Assembly: GCF_000013565.1 (NCBI RefSeq)
Contig: NC_007802.1
Span: 2,542,001 to 2,606,000, forward strand
Direction of reading: 5' to 3'
DNA length: 64,000 nucleotides
From: Jannaschia sp. CCS1
GTDB taxonomy: Bacteria > Pseudomonadota > Alphaproteobacteria > Rhodobacterales > Rhodobacteraceae
The position numbers and the translations under genes are program-made. Positions 1 through 8,488 of the stretch are shown here, piece after piece. The stretch's first letter is position 1. Each line of letters begins with the position of its first letter. The notes below the pieces were generated by a model, which was not told the DNA's origin, searched no databases, and saw only the letters and a list, made by a program, of their open reading frames with translations.

Positions 1-1304
1 ATATAGCCGCCGGATTTCAGCTGCACGGTCGGGTTGAACATATCCGACAGATACGATTCCACCTTGTATTTCGCGAAAAGCGGAACCCCGCCGCCGTGCC
101 GTTTCACCTTCTTGGCGTGGGACGGCATGATCATCTTCATGAAGTCCTTGGCGTGGCGGTACCCGGCCTCGCCCTCCACGATAACCTCGCCGATATCGCG
201 GTTATAAAGGTCGCGGATGGTGCGGTGGATCAGGTCGCCTTCCTGATAGATCGGTGCGGGCGCGATGGATTTCAGCGTCAGCTCGCGGATCTGTTCCCAT
301 TGGCGTTGCAGATATTCATAATCGCGCTTGATCTCGACTTTGGTGCGCTGGCTGCCTGCCGTGCGCACGATCAGGCCCGCGCCCTGGGGCACATCCAGCG
401 CCGTGGCGATGTCTTTCAGCTTCTTGCGGTCGGCGGCGTTGGTGATCTTGCGGGAAATCCCGCCGCCCCGCGCGGTGTTGGGCATCAACACGCAATAGCG
501 CCCGGCCAGGGACAGATATGTCGTCAGCGCGGCCCCCTTGTTGCCCCGCTCTTCCTTGACGACCTGCACCAGCATGATCTGGCGGACTTTAACGACCTCC
601 TGGATCTTGTACTTCTTCGGGCGTGGTTTGCGGACGGGGCGGATTTCCTCCACGTCGTCGTCATCGGCCACAACCTCGGAATTGTCGTCGCCGCTGTCGT
701 CCGTATCCGCATCTGTATCAGTGTCAGCATCCGTATCGGCGTCCGCGTCATCCGTCGTGTCGGCGTCGCCCTCGGGCTCTTCCACCGGCGTTTCTTTCAC
801 CAGCTCCATCGGCGACAGGCCTTCGACATCCGCGTCATCGGATGCGGCCGCGTCTTCCCCCGCTTCCAGATCGACCACATCCATGCCGTTGGGTGTGCCT
901 TTGGCCACGGCGTCATTGCCAGTCTCCTCGGCCTTGGTGTCACCACCACGACGCCGCTTGCGACGGCGCTTGGGTTTGGAGGATTCCTCCTCCTCCTCCC
1001 GGGCCTGCTGTTCCGCATAGGCGCGTTCTTCGGCCAGAAGCGCTTCACGGTCGGCCACGGGGATCTGATAATAATCGGGGTGAATTTCCGAGAACGCGAG
1101 GAACCCGTGGCGATTGCCACCGTAATCCACAAAGGCCGCCTGCAACGAGGGCTCAACCCGCGTCACCTTGGCCAGATATATGTTTCCTGCGAGTTGCCGC
1201 TTATTTAGCGATTCAAAGTCAAATTCATCGACCTTGGTTCCATCTGCCACCACAACGCGGGTTTCTTCCGCGTGGGTGGCATCGATGAGCATTGTTTTTG
1301 CCAT
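1..1304 (-). CDS. rne: Ribonuclease E (N-terminal part, runs off window start)
   Basis: Endoribonuclease that starts mRNA decay and rRNA/tRNA maturation and scaffolds the degradosome. The gene enters the window at its 5' end; about 434 codons are present, beginning MAKTMLIDATHAEETRVVVA, and the rest lies beyond position 1. An S1 RNA-binding domain begins near residue 38 (AGNIYLAKVTRVEPSLQAAFVDYG) but is interrupted at about residues 85-225 by a low-complexity insertion: a basic patch (KPKRRRKRRRGG, about 110-121) followed by an Asp/Thr-rich acidic stretch. The S1 fold then resumes (VKVRQIMLVQVVKEERGNKG) and leads into the RNase H-like/DNase I-like catalytic region. Such an insertion is typical of alphaproteobacterial RNase E. 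The ATG at 1304 follows an AAGGA ribosome-binding site at normal spacing. Identification is secure; the C-terminal scaffold cannot be seen. Confidence 0.95.
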   Translation of the reverse strand, partial: MAKTMLIDATHAEETRVVVADGTKVDEFDFESLNKRQLAGNIYLAKVTRVEPSLQAAFVDYGGNRHGFLAFSEIHPDYYQIPVADREALLAEERAYAEQQAREEEEESSKPKRRRKRRRGGDTKAEETGNDAVAKGTPNGMDVVDLEAGEDAAASDDADVEGLSPMELVKETPVEEPEGDADTTDDADADTDADTDTDADTDDSGDDNSEVVADDDDVEEIRPVRKPRPKKYKIQEVVKVRQIMLVQVVKEERGNKGAALTTYLSLAGRYCVLMPNTARGGGISRKITNAADRKKLKDIATALDVPQGAGLIVRTAGSQRTKVEIKRDYEYLQRQWEQIRELTLKSIAPAPIYQEGDLIHRTIRDLYNRDIGEVIVEGEAGYRHAKDFMKMIMPSHAKKVKRHGGGVPLFAKYKVESYLSDMFNPTVQLKSGGY

Positions 1305-1749
1305 GATATCCTTGCTCGTGACAGCCCCGCGCGCCTGCACGGGGCGAACCCGTGCAATGTCGCTGTTGAGGTATCACGTTGTGCTGTTAGAGCGATGGAA
1401 CCGGCCTTTTGGTCGCAAATCGACTGATCCCACGCGGCATGTTGCCGTTTCAAGTGGACCAGATCTGCGCCGGGGCGGGCCATTGCTGCTGTCTCCGGGT
1501 GGTCAGAGCCAACATGGCCTGCCATCCAATCAAGCCGGCCCCATTCAGGCGCGCGGCGGTTAAATACGACCCACAGCGCGGCGTATCGCGCGGGGGCCAA
1601 GTGACCTGCGCCCTTTAGTGGTGCGGCGTCATCGCGCGGCACAAACGAAAAAGAGGCAGAGAACCTTTGACCTGACCAAAAGGCCAGTTGTCTTACATTA
1701 AAGGCGGGGGGAACAAAAAGACAATGGGGAAACGGCGCGGCCTGAACGT
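1305..1749. other. Gene-free region holding the rne promoter and 5' leader
   Basis: About 445 bp between rne and the next gene upstream on the same strand. I find no convincing protein here; the open frames lack codon bias and good starts. Directly upstream of rne is an 8-bp perfect hairpin (1336-1356, see separate entry). The remainder presumably holds the rne promoter, a long 5' untranslated leader and the 3' end of the upstream gene, but I could not pick a clear -35/-10 pair. A long leader would fit the known feedback control of rne mRNA by RNase E in other proteobacteria; that link is inference here. Confidence 0.5.
1336..1356 (-). promoter_or_regulatory. Hairpin in the rne 5' leader
   Basis: Arms TGCACGGG and CCCGTGCA (8 bp, perfect) flank a 5-nt GCGAA loop. 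The structure lies about 32 nt upstream of the rne start codon on the transcribed strand. It could be part of a leader that RNase E uses to autoregulate its own mRNA, as known for enterobacterial rne, but there is no sequence match I can claim to that element. Confidence 0.4.
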
Positions 1750-2628
1750 TTATCCGTCGCCGCCTAGAACCTCGTCCAGGCGGGACTGATCGCAGAGGTA
1801 GGCATAGGTGAACGCATCGCGCGCCTCGGGCGGTCCGGCATTGGGGCAGATCAGGGCGGTCCACGCCTCGGTCATCTGCTGGATGGACGGCGACGCGGCG
1901 TCATTGCGTGACAGGGGCCAGTAAATGAACGCGCCAACGTCCTGCCACGGCGCCACGCTGCGGTAGGTCGCTGCGGGCGGCGGATCTGACATGGGATCAT
2001 GCCAGCCCTCAATCAGAACGCGCGCCACCTGCGTGCGGGGCACCAGCGCGTCGGGCAGGCCCAGAAGCTGCGGCGCGTAGCTGCGCAGGTAGCCGTTGTC
2101 GTCGATGATCACGATGTCGAAGTCCGGAATCGCCGCGCCCTCCACGGGCTCGGCAAACCGCATCCCACCCATATCCTCAATCGGCGCACCCAACTGCACC
2201 CGCAGGATCCTGTCCGTGGCGTCGAGAATCGCGAAATCGGGATTGGGCACAGTGTCCCCGCCGGTATAGCTGCCCATGCCCAACCAGTAGAAGTCGCCGG
2301 GAACGCCCAATTGCACGATGTCGCCGCAGAAATCGGAGCAGATCGTGTTGCCCGCCTCGATGATCAGCACGCTCTGGCCCTCGAACGACAGGGCCTCGGG
2401 CAGTGCCGTGGCCGCCGCGATCTCACGCCGCTCCTGCGCAGCCGCGATCCGGTCGAGCGTGGGCGGGATTAAGCACCACGCCACGAGCCCCGCGAGGATC
2501 GCGATCCCGGCCCATCTCATCATCCGGTAGCGCAGAAGCCAAAGGCCCAGCCCCGCCACCACGACAAGGATCAGCGTGTAGCCGCCATATAGGACCAGCA
2601 TCGCGACGGCATAGGCGTCCCCCATCAC
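1750..2628 (-). CDS. Two-TM-anchored protein of unknown function
   Basis: 292 residues. I do not recognise a named family. The N-terminus holds two hydrophobic membrane segments (about residues 5-30 and 37-56). They are followed by a roughly 230-residue soluble domain with four or more cysteines (TICSDFCGD, ALICPN, YLCDQ), which would be extracytoplasmic if the helices form a hairpin with both ends outside, or cytoplasmic in the opposite topology. The segment AIPDFDIVIIDDNGYLRSYAPQLLGLP looks like a Rossmann-like beta-alpha unit. It is co-oriented with rne but separated from it by about 445 bp, and ends about 90 bp before the signalling operon upstream, so it is probably a single-gene unit. 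Codon use resembles its neighbours, with no sign of transfer. Confidence 0.7.
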   Translation of the reverse strand: MMGDAYAVAMLVLYGGYTLILVVVAGLGLWLLRYRMMRWAGIAILAGLVAWCLIPPTLDRIAAAQERREIAAATALPEALSFEGQSVLIIEAGNTICSDFCGDIVQLGVPGDFYWLGMGSYTGGDTVPNPDFAILDATDRILRVQLGAPIEDMGGMRFAEPVEGAAIPDFDIVIIDDNGYLRSYAPQLLGLPDALVPRTQVARVLIEGWHDPMSDPPPAATYRSVAPWQDVGAFIYWPLSRNDAASPSIQQMTEAWTALICPNAGPPEARDAFTYAYLCDQSRLDEVLGGDG

Positions 2629-2717
2629 GAAACGCCCCGCAAAAGGTTAAAGAGATCAGGATATGGATTGTATTTCAGCGGCTTAACCCCCGGTTGCAAC
2701 CTTGCAACCACGGCCCT

Positions 2718-4034
2718 TCACAGATAATCGGACCGGCTCAACCCATACTTTGCCATCTTCTCATTCAACGTCCGGCGCGGCAGGCACAACTCATCCATGA
2801 CACTCGCGATGGAGCCGCGATGACGCCGCATGGTGTTATCGATCAGCATCCTCTCGAACGCCTCCACATATTCCTTCAGGGGCTTGCCCTCCCCCATCGC
2901 CTGCGGTGCGATCTGGGTGTTGTCGCTCATCAGCAGCGACGCGATGGACCCCGACCCACGCCTTTGTTGCAGGATCGCGCGCTCGGAGATGTTGATCAGT
3001 TGGCGCACATTGCCGGGCCAGGGCGCTTGCAGAAGCTGTGCCGCTTCCTGCGCGGTGACTTGGGGGGCTTCCGTCCCGTATTCCTCGCTGAATTGCTCCC
3101 CGAAGCGGGTGAACAGCGTCAGGATATCCTCGCCCCGCTGGCGCAGGGGCGGCAGATCGATCCGCATGGCGGCAAGGCGGTAGAACAGATCGGGCCGGAG
3201 CGCGCCTTCGCATTGATCGGGCTCGGGCGCGTTGCAAATGGCCACGATGCGCGTCTCGGCCGGCGTGCCCTGATCGTTGATGAACGTCAGAAGGCGCGCT
3301 TGCAGGGCTTGCGACAGCGCCTCCACATCCTCCAGCACCAGCGTGCCGCCGCGCGCCTGCTCCACCAGCGGCTTGTCCTGATCTTCGCCGACGGGACCGA
3401 AGAGTTGTGAGGCCAGCTCCTCCTCCTCATGGGCCGCACAGGACAGCACGACGAAATGCTTACCCGCGCGCGGACCCACGGCATGCAGCGCATGGGCGAC
3501 AAGCGTTTTGCCGGTGCCCGTCTCGCCGGTGATCAGCACATGACCGTCGGCCTGGCCAAGATCCAGAATATCTTCGCGCAACCGTTCCATCACCGGGCTC
3601 GACCCGATCAGCTTGCGCATCAAAACGGTGCCGTCGCTGAGTTCCCGCCGCAGGGCACGGTTGTCCAGCGTCAAGCGGCGCTGCTGCCCCGCCCGCTTGG
3701 CCAGATCCGTCATCCGATCCGGGTTGAACGGCTTTTCCAAGAAATCATAGGCCCCGATCCGCATCGCCTCCACCGCCATCGGCACATCGCCGTGGCCCGT
3801 GATCAGGATGACCGGGATGCCGCTATCCACACCCATCAGCCGCTTCAGGAAGGCCATGCCGTCCATGCCGGGCATTTTCACGTCCGTGACCACAACGCCC
3901 GGAAAATCCGAGCCGATGGCCTTCAATGCCTCTTCCGCGCTGGAATAGGTTTCGGTGTCAAAGCCCGACAGCGCCAGCCACTGGCTGATCGACTGCCGCA
4001 TGTCCTGCTCATCATCTACAATCGCGATTTTCAT
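2718..4034 (-). CDS. DctD/NtrC-like response regulator lacking the GAFTGA loop
   Basis: 438-residue response regulator. A receiver domain (1-115) carries the phospho-acceptor Asp51 (TDVKMPGMDG) and the acidic pair DDE at 7-9. An AAA+ central domain follows, with Walker A GETGTGKT at 170-177, and a Fis-type helix-turn-helix lies at the C-terminus (about 395-438). Family members that activate sigma-54 polymerase need a GAFTGA loop; here the corresponding stretch (about 211-220) reads FGPVGEDQDK and the motif is missing. Walker B is also atypical (GTLVLEDVE rather than GTLFLDEI). The sensor kinase gene lies upstream on the same strand, so this is its likely partner. The closest relatives are DctD-type C4-dicarboxylate regulators, but no dicarboxylate transporter is adjacent. 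It may act on sigma-70 promoters, like Rhodobacter capsulatus NtrC, which also lacks GAFTGA. Confidence 0.88.
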   Translation of the reverse strand: MKIAIVDDEQDMRQSISQWLALSGFDTETYSSAEEALKAIGSDFPGVVVTDVKMPGMDGMAFLKRLMGVDSGIPVILITGHGDVPMAVEAMRIGAYDFLEKPFNPDRMTDLAKRAGQQRRLTLDNRALRRELSDGTVLMRKLIGSSPVMERLREDILDLGQADGHVLITGETGTGKTLVAHALHAVGPRAGKHFVVLSCAAHEEEELASQLFGPVGEDQDKPLVEQARGGTLVLEDVEALSQALQARLLTFINDQGTPAETRIVAICNAPEPDQCEGALRPDLFYRLAAMRIDLPPLRQRGEDILTLFTRFGEQFSEEYGTEAPQVTAQEAAQLLQAPWPGNVRQLINISERAILQQRRGSGSIASLLMSDNTQIAPQAMGEGKPLKEYVEAFERMLIDNTMRRHRGSIASVMDELCLPRRTLNEKMAKYGLSRSDYL

Positions 4035-4056
4035 GGCGAAGGTGTCCTTTTTTTAT

Positions 4057-4170
4057 GCGCTACCGCCCTTCGGGCTACTTGAGCGCGGGTATTCATGCGC
4101 GACCACCCTTCGGGCAGCGCAGCGCGGGTATTAACGCGCTACCGCCCGTTGGGCAGCGCATCGCGCGGTG
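4057..4170. repeat. Tandem repeat, three copies of a 39-40 bp unit
   Basis: Three head-to-tail copies lie in the 162-bp gap between the sensor kinase and its regulator: 4057-4096, 4097-4135 and 4136 to about 4170 (partial). The unit begins GCGC[TG]ACC[GA]CCC and continues with a GCGCGGGTATT segment in copies 1 and 2. Copy 1 contains the short inverted repeat GCCC-TTC-GGGC; copy 2 differs at its first base and copy 3 reads CCCGTTGGGC. Copies differ by a few substitutions and one 1-bp length change. The repeat is non-coding and transcribed with the operon; it could tune regulator expression or simply be slipped-strand expansion. Confidence 0.8.
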
Positions 4171-4196
4171 TCCAGCCTTTACACGCAGCAGATCCC

Positions 4197-5963
4197 TTAT
4201 TCCGCCGCTTCACTCTGCGCCTCATCCAGCGCAGGCAGACGGATCTCAAACACCGCGCCTTCCTGTTCCCCGTTGCGCGCCGACAGACGCCCGCCAAGGT
4301 CTTTCACGATCCCCGAGGAGATGGCCAGCCCAAGACCAACCCCCTCTCCGGGTTTCTTTGTCGTGTAGAATGGCTCGAACAAAGCATCCAGATCGTCAAT
4401 CCCCGGTCCGCTGTCGCGCACGGTCAACACAACTTCGTCACCTTCCACGATAATCAGGTCCAATTCCTTCTCATCGGCCCCGCCCATCGCGTCCAGCGCA
4501 TTGCGCAGCAAATTGATGATCACCTGCTCCAGCCGCAGACGGTCGGCCATGACCAGGGCCGGCTTGCGCGGCAGGCTTTGCGTGATGTGGACCGTGTCGC
4601 TGCGCAATTGCGGCTCCATCATCGTCAAAGCGCCCTTCAGAGCATCCCGCATATCGACCGGCTCAAGGGCATCTCCGCCCTTGCGGGCATAGGATTTCAG
4701 CTGCCGCGTGATGGCGCCCATCCGCTCGATCAGGTCATCGATCCGCTGGAAGCTGGAGGCGGCCTCCTCGGTGCGTTTTCGCTGCAACAAAAGCCGCGCC
4801 CCGGCGAGGTAGGTTTTCATCGCCGCCAGCGGCTGGTTCAACTCGTGCGAGACGGCGGCCGACATCTCCCCCAATGCGGCCAGTTTTTGGCTCTGCTGAA
4901 GGCTCAGTTCCGCCTCCTCCAGGGTCCGTTCAACCCTTTGACGTTCGGCAATTTCTCGCTGTAGGCGCCCGTTGAGGCGGCGCAACTCCGCCGACTCGCG
5001 CGCCAGCACCGCCGTCTGTGACCGGGCCTGACGGCTCAGCAGGTAAAATGCGGCGGCCAGCGCCAGGGCGAATCCCATAATCTCCAGCGCCAGGACCCCG
5101 TTCACCCGCTCCCGCACCGACGTGTAGGCCGTGTAGCTGACGATGCGCCACCCGCGAAACGGGATACGCGCCTCCAGCCGGATCGTGGCCGCGCCGAAGA
5201 AGTTGGGGTCAGGGTCGCCGAACGCCCAGTTCCCCGCCCCTTCCAACGCGCGCTGAATGGCCGAGGGCGGGTCGCGCAGGGCCATCGCCTCAATCTCCGT
5301 GCGGCCCCGCCAGCGCGCCTCTGTCGACAGGATGATATCGCCCTGGGAATTGGCCAGAAACACCGCCTCCGACGCGCCGCGCCAGCGGTCGACCAGGCGG
5401 GCCAGGTCAATTTCCACCAGGATGACACCCAGCAGGCCATCACCGTTCTCGATCCGGCGCGAGAAGGTGAAATCAAAGCGCCCCGTTTCGGGCTCGTTGG
5501 AGGTGAACACGGTGTTCGGCGACCGTGTGGCCTCAACAAAGAAAGGGTCCGTGTCGCGCCGCTCGGAAATGCGCGCACGGTCTGTCGCCGCCACAACCCG
5601 CCCCTCACGGTCCAGAAGCAGGATCGACGCCGCGCCGATATCCTCCACGTAGGAGATCAGATATTGCGTGGTCTGTGTGTAGTCATTGGCCTCCAGCGAC
5701 CGGATCAGGGAGGGGTCGCGGCTCAGGAGCAGGGGCACAACCTGATGGCGCCGGATCTCGGACATGACCGAGCCGGAATAGAGCGCCAGCCGCACCTCCG
5801 CACGGTTGCGCGTCGTCTCGGTGAACCGCTCTGTCAGCCAGATGTTGGAGATCCAGATGATCGCGATCGCACCGCCCAGAAACAGCACGATCAGCGCGCG
5901 CAGCACCCAGGGGCGGCGAATGCCCCGCCGGGGCGGGGATGCGGGACGATCAGCAAAGCTCAT
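4197..5963 (-). CDS. DctB-like membrane sensor histidine kinase
   Basis: 588 residues. One TM helix near 20-42, an extracytoplasmic double-PAS/dCache-type sensor (about 43-280, with the YLISYVEDIGAASILLLDREGRVVAATD stretch typical of DctB), a second TM helix near 288-310, a coiled coil (about 315-360), then the H-box with His373 (SHELNQPLAAMKTYLAG) and a HATPase domain with N-box (NLLRNALDAM), G1 (DSGPGID) and G2 (GVGLGLAIS). The architecture is that of DctB, which senses C4-dicarboxylates in rhizobia. No dctA or dctPQM is adjacent, so the ligand is not established. The response regulator gene lies 162 bp downstream in the same orientation, with a tandem repeat between them. Confidence 0.9.
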   Translation of the reverse strand: MSFADRPASPPRRGIRRPWVLRALIVLFLGGAIAIIWISNIWLTERFTETTRNRAEVRLALYSGSVMSEIRRHQVVPLLLSRDPSLIRSLEANDYTQTTQYLISYVEDIGAASILLLDREGRVVAATDRARISERRDTDPFFVEATRSPNTVFTSNEPETGRFDFTFSRRIENGDGLLGVILVEIDLARLVDRWRGASEAVFLANSQGDIILSTEARWRGRTEIEAMALRDPPSAIQRALEGAGNWAFGDPDPNFFGAATIRLEARIPFRGWRIVSYTAYTSVRERVNGVLALEIMGFALALAAAFYLLSRQARSQTAVLARESAELRRLNGRLQREIAERQRVERTLEEAELSLQQSQKLAALGEMSAAVSHELNQPLAAMKTYLAGARLLLQRKRTEEAASSFQRIDDLIERMGAITRQLKSYARKGGDALEPVDMRDALKGALTMMEPQLRSDTVHITQSLPRKPALVMADRLRLEQVIINLLRNALDAMGGADEKELDLIIVEGDEVVLTVRDSGPGIDDLDALFEPFYTTKKPGEGVGLGLAISSGIVKDLGGRLSARNGEQEGAVFEIRLPALDEAQSEAAE

Positions 5964-6043
5964 GGAAGAAGACTATGCCGCGCCACGACGCGCCTCAAGG
6001 GGCGGCCCGCAGGATGCGGGCGCGGCGGCGTCGGATCACCGGG

Positions 6044-6712
6044 TCAGGCCGCCACCAGCGCCGCCGCAAGCGACGCAAACAGCACGCTGCCGTCGGTGCC
6101 GCCATGGGCCACATCCACAGCGCGTTCAGGGTGAGGCATCATGCCCAAAACCCGCCGGTTGGCGCTGAGCACGCCTGCGATATCGGCGCGTGAGCCATTG
6201 GGATTGTCGGCATAGGTGAAGGCGATGCGATCTTCGGACCGCAGGGCAGACAGGCCCTCATCATCAATCTGGTAGTTCCCATCATGGTGCGCCACTGGCA
6301 CCGCGATCCGGTCGCCGATGGAATAGCCATCAGTGAAGGGGCTGGTGGCACTGGCCACGACAAGGGGCTCTGCCCGGCACACGAACTTGATGCCGCCGTT
6401 GCGCATCAACACCCCCGGCAGGAGCCGCGTTTCGCACAACACCTGGAACCCGTTGCAGACGCCCAGAACATGCCCGCCCTGCCCCGCAAAGTCCGCCACG
6501 GCGCGCATGATCGGCGATTGCGCGGCAATGGCCCCGCAGCGCAGGTAATCTCCGTAGGAGAACCCGCCCGGAATGCCCACAACGTCAATGCCGGCAGGCA
6601 GCGCTGTCTCCTTGTGCCAGACCATCTCCACCTCAAACCCGGCGCTGCGGAAGCCCACGGCCAGATCGCGGTCACAATTGGAGCCGGGGAAGACGAGAAC
6701 GGCTGCTTTCAC
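6044..6712 (-). CDS. purQ: Phosphoribosylformylglycinamidine synthase, glutaminase subunit
   Basis: 222 residues, a class I glutamine amidotransferase that supplies ammonia to PurL in the fourth step of purine synthesis (FGAR to FGAM). Catalytic triad visible: Cys86 in GVCNGFQ, His194 and Glu196 in [10 protein letters not shown]. The start overlaps the stop of purS by 4 bp (ATGA), so translation is probably coupled. Length is normal for the small PurQ of the PurSQL complex. purL is not in this window. Confidence 0.97.
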   Translation of the reverse strand: MKAAVLVFPGSNCDRDLAVGFRSAGFEVEMVWHKETALPAGIDVVGIPGGFSYGDYLRCGAIAAQSPIMRAVADFAGQGGHVLGVCNGFQVLCETRLLPGVLMRNGGIKFVCRAEPLVVASATSPFTDGYSIGDRIAVPVAHHDGNYQIDDEGLSALRSEDRIAFTYADNPNGSRADIAGVLSANRRVLGMMPHPERAVDVAHGGTDGSVLFASLAAALVAA

Positions 6713-6957
6713 GCGTCTTCTCCTGTCTTGGCCATCTCAACCCGGTAGCTCTCGATCACCGTATTCGCGAGCAGCTTTTCGCACATCTCACGCACCTGGG
6801 CCTCGGTCGTGCCCTCCGCCAGATCCAGCTCGATCACCTTGCCCTGCCGCACACCATTCACGCCGTCAAATCCCAGCGAGCCCAACGCCGATTGCACCGC
6901 CGATCCCTGTGGATCCAGCACGCCCTGCTTCAACATCACTGTCACAACGGCTTTCAT
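6709..6957 (-). CDS. purS: Phosphoribosylformylglycinamidine synthase subunit PurS
   Basis: 82 residues, the usual size for PurS, the small structural subunit that bridges PurL and PurQ. Conserved features include the beginning [36 protein letters not shown] and the C-terminal VIESYRVEM. It overlaps purQ by 4 bp and follows purC by 64 bp, forming a purC-purS-purQ unit. A GGAGC ribosome-binding site precedes the ATG. Confidence 0.96.
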   Translation of the reverse strand: MKAVVTVMLKQGVLDPQGSAVQSALGSLGFDGVNGVRQGKVIELDLAEGTTEAQVREMCEKLLANTVIESYRVEMAKTGEDA

Positions 6958-7021
6958 GGCCCCGCTCCTTCATCTTGGCAAATACAACTCAATCCGACGC
7001 AGGCCATTCCGCGCGGGCGCA

Positions 7022-7783
7022 TCAGTTAATCAGCGTGGGCTTGATCGCGCCAACCGGGCCCTGGGGCATGATCCCGAGCCGTTTGGCCACTTCCGTATAG
7101 GCATCGGCCAGGTCCCCCAGATCGCGGCGGAACACGTCTTTGTCCAGCTTGCGCCCCGTCTCGATATCCCACAGGCGGCAACTGTCGGGGCTGATCTCAT
7201 CGGCCACGATCAGGCGCATGAAATCGCCATCCCAGATCCGCCCGATCTCGATCTTGAAATCCACCAGTTTGATGCCGACCCCCAGCATCAGCCCGCTGAG
7301 GAAATCGTTCACCCGCAAGGCCAGGCTCACCATATCGTCCAAATCCTGCTGCGCGGCCCACCCGAAGGCAATGATATGCTCTTCACTGACAATCGGGTCG
7401 TTCAGGTCGTCATTCTTGAAGTAGAATTCCACGATCGGGCGCGGCATCGGTGTGCCCTCCTCGATCCCCAGACGGGAACAGATAGAGCCCGCCGCCGTGT
7501 TGCGCACCACAACCTCCAGCGGAATGATCTCTACGGCGCGGATCAGCTGTTCGCGCATGTTGAGGCGTTTGATAAAATGCGTCGGCACCCCGATATTGCC
7601 AAGGCCCTTCATGAAGAACTCCGACAGGCGGTTGTTCAACACGCCCTTGCCGTCGATCACGTCGCGCTTCTCACCATTGCCCGCGGTGGCATCGTCTTTG
7701 AAATACTGCACCAGCGTGCCTGGCTCCGGCCCCTCATACAGGGTTTTTGCTTTGCCTTCATAGACGAGCTTCCGGCGTGCCAT
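7022..7783 (-). CDS. purC: SAICAR synthetase
   Basis: 253 residues; joins aspartate to CAIR with ATP to form SAICAR in purine synthesis. Diagnostic motifs are the N-terminal [20 protein letters not shown] nucleotide-binding hairpin, [15 protein letters not shown], and the SPDSCRLWD stretch near residue 206. First gene of purC-purS-purQ; the promoter would lie in the 183-bp divergent gap shared with the zeta-subunit gene. Confidence 0.97.
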   Translation of the reverse strand: MARRKLVYEGKAKTLYEGPEPGTLVQYFKDDATAGNGEKRDVIDGKGVLNNRLSEFFMKGLGNIGVPTHFIKRLNMREQLIRAVEIIPLEVVVRNTAAGSICSRLGIEEGTPMPRPIVEFYFKNDDLNDPIVSEEHIIAFGWAAQQDLDDMVSLALRVNDFLSGLMLGVGIKLVDFKIEIGRIWDGDFMRLIVADEISPDSCRLWDIETGRKLDKDVFRRDLGDLADAYTEVAKRLGIMPQGPVGAIKPTLIN

Positions 7784-7966
7784 GCGCGTATTCCCAGGAA
7801 TTTGGGCGGGCTCCGATCTGCTGCCGCCAATTGGGATGGGCTATAGGTCATCGCGCGTTGTGTCGCAAGCGCGCGCGTCCGAGCGACCTTGCGGCAGCAA
7901 CGCGCGGGGCGTTAAGGTCTGCGCAACCGACACATTCGCTATTCTGGCCCTATTCTGGAGAACGCC

Positions 7967-8281
7967 ATGTCCACCTTCGACGACCGCGAAAACGCCTTTG
8001 AAAACAAGTTCGCCCATGACGCCGAGATGCAGTTCAAGGCCGAGGCGCGCCGCAACAAGCTGATGGGCCTGTGGGTAGCCGAGGTTTTAGGCAAATCCGG
8101 TGATGAGGCCAATGCCTATGCCGCCGAAGTCGTGAAAGCGGATTTTGAGGAGGCGGGTCATGAGGACGTCATGCGAAAGGTCCTTGGCGATCTGGACGGC
8201 AAGCGGCCTGAGGCCGAGGTCCGCGCGAAATATGAGGGATTGATGGCTGTCGCCAAAGCCCAATTGATGGATGAACTGTAG
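7967..8281 (+). CDS. F1-ATPase inhibitory zeta subunit (DUF1476 family)
   Basis: 104 residues, almost full-length match to the alphaproteobacterial zeta protein, which in Paracoccus binds F1 and blocks ATP hydrolysis by the ATP synthase. The N-terminal inhibitory region (FDDRENAFENKFAHDAEMQFKA) and the following helical domain (ARRNKLMGLWVAEVLG) are characteristic. A GGAGA ribosome-binding site sits 6 bp before the ATG. The gene is divergent from purC, an arrangement I associate with Rhodobacterales genomes. Confidence 0.92.
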   Translation: MSTFDDRENAFENKFAHDAEMQFKAEARRNKLMGLWVAEVLGKSGDEANAYAAEVVKADFEEAGHEDVMRKVLGDLDGKRPEAEVRAKYEGLMAVAKAQLMDEL

Positions 8282-8384
8282 TTACAGGAAAACGACAGGT
8301 TCACTACAGGATCTTGCACGTGCACACCCAGCGGTTTGACGTGGGGACAATGGCGGGGTTTGGACCGGTCTGCGCTGCAATCCA

Positions 8385-8401
8385 CATGAGCACGGCTCAT
8401 G
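8385..8401. promoter_or_regulatory. Perfect dyad upstream of the homocysteine methyltransferase gene
   Basis: CATGAGC-ACG-GCTCATG, 7-bp arms with a 3-bp spacer, about 90 bp before the methyltransferase start. Size and position suit a transcription-factor operator. A second half-site-like GCTCAT occurs at 8426-8431. A regulator of methionine-cycle genes (for example an ArsR-type SahR/SamR protein) is a possibility I cannot test here. Confidence 0.45.
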
Positions 8402-8432
8402 AAAATGATGCATACTTTCTATCTTGCTCATA

Positions 8433-8464
8433 ACGCGCGTCCGGGACATGCCTCGGGCGCGCGT
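8433..8464 (+). promoter_or_regulatory. Strong leader hairpin before the homocysteine methyltransferase gene
   Basis: A 13-bp stem (ACGCGCGTCCGGG with CTCGGGCGCGCGT, including two G-U pairs) closes a 6-nt ACATGC loop. It ends 24 nt before the ATG at 8489, so it lies in the mRNA leader and may control translation or termination. No U-tract follows, so it is not an ordinary intrinsic terminator. It does not match the SAM or SAH riboswitch consensus I know. Confidence 0.5.
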
Positions 8465-8488
8465 CTCTCATAGCAAGGCCTTAACCCC

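Noticed and set aside
8282-8488. Possible SAM or SAH riboswitch before the homocysteine methyltransferase gene
   Set aside because: The hairpin is strong, but conserved core sequences of known SAM/SAH riboswitch classes are not present.
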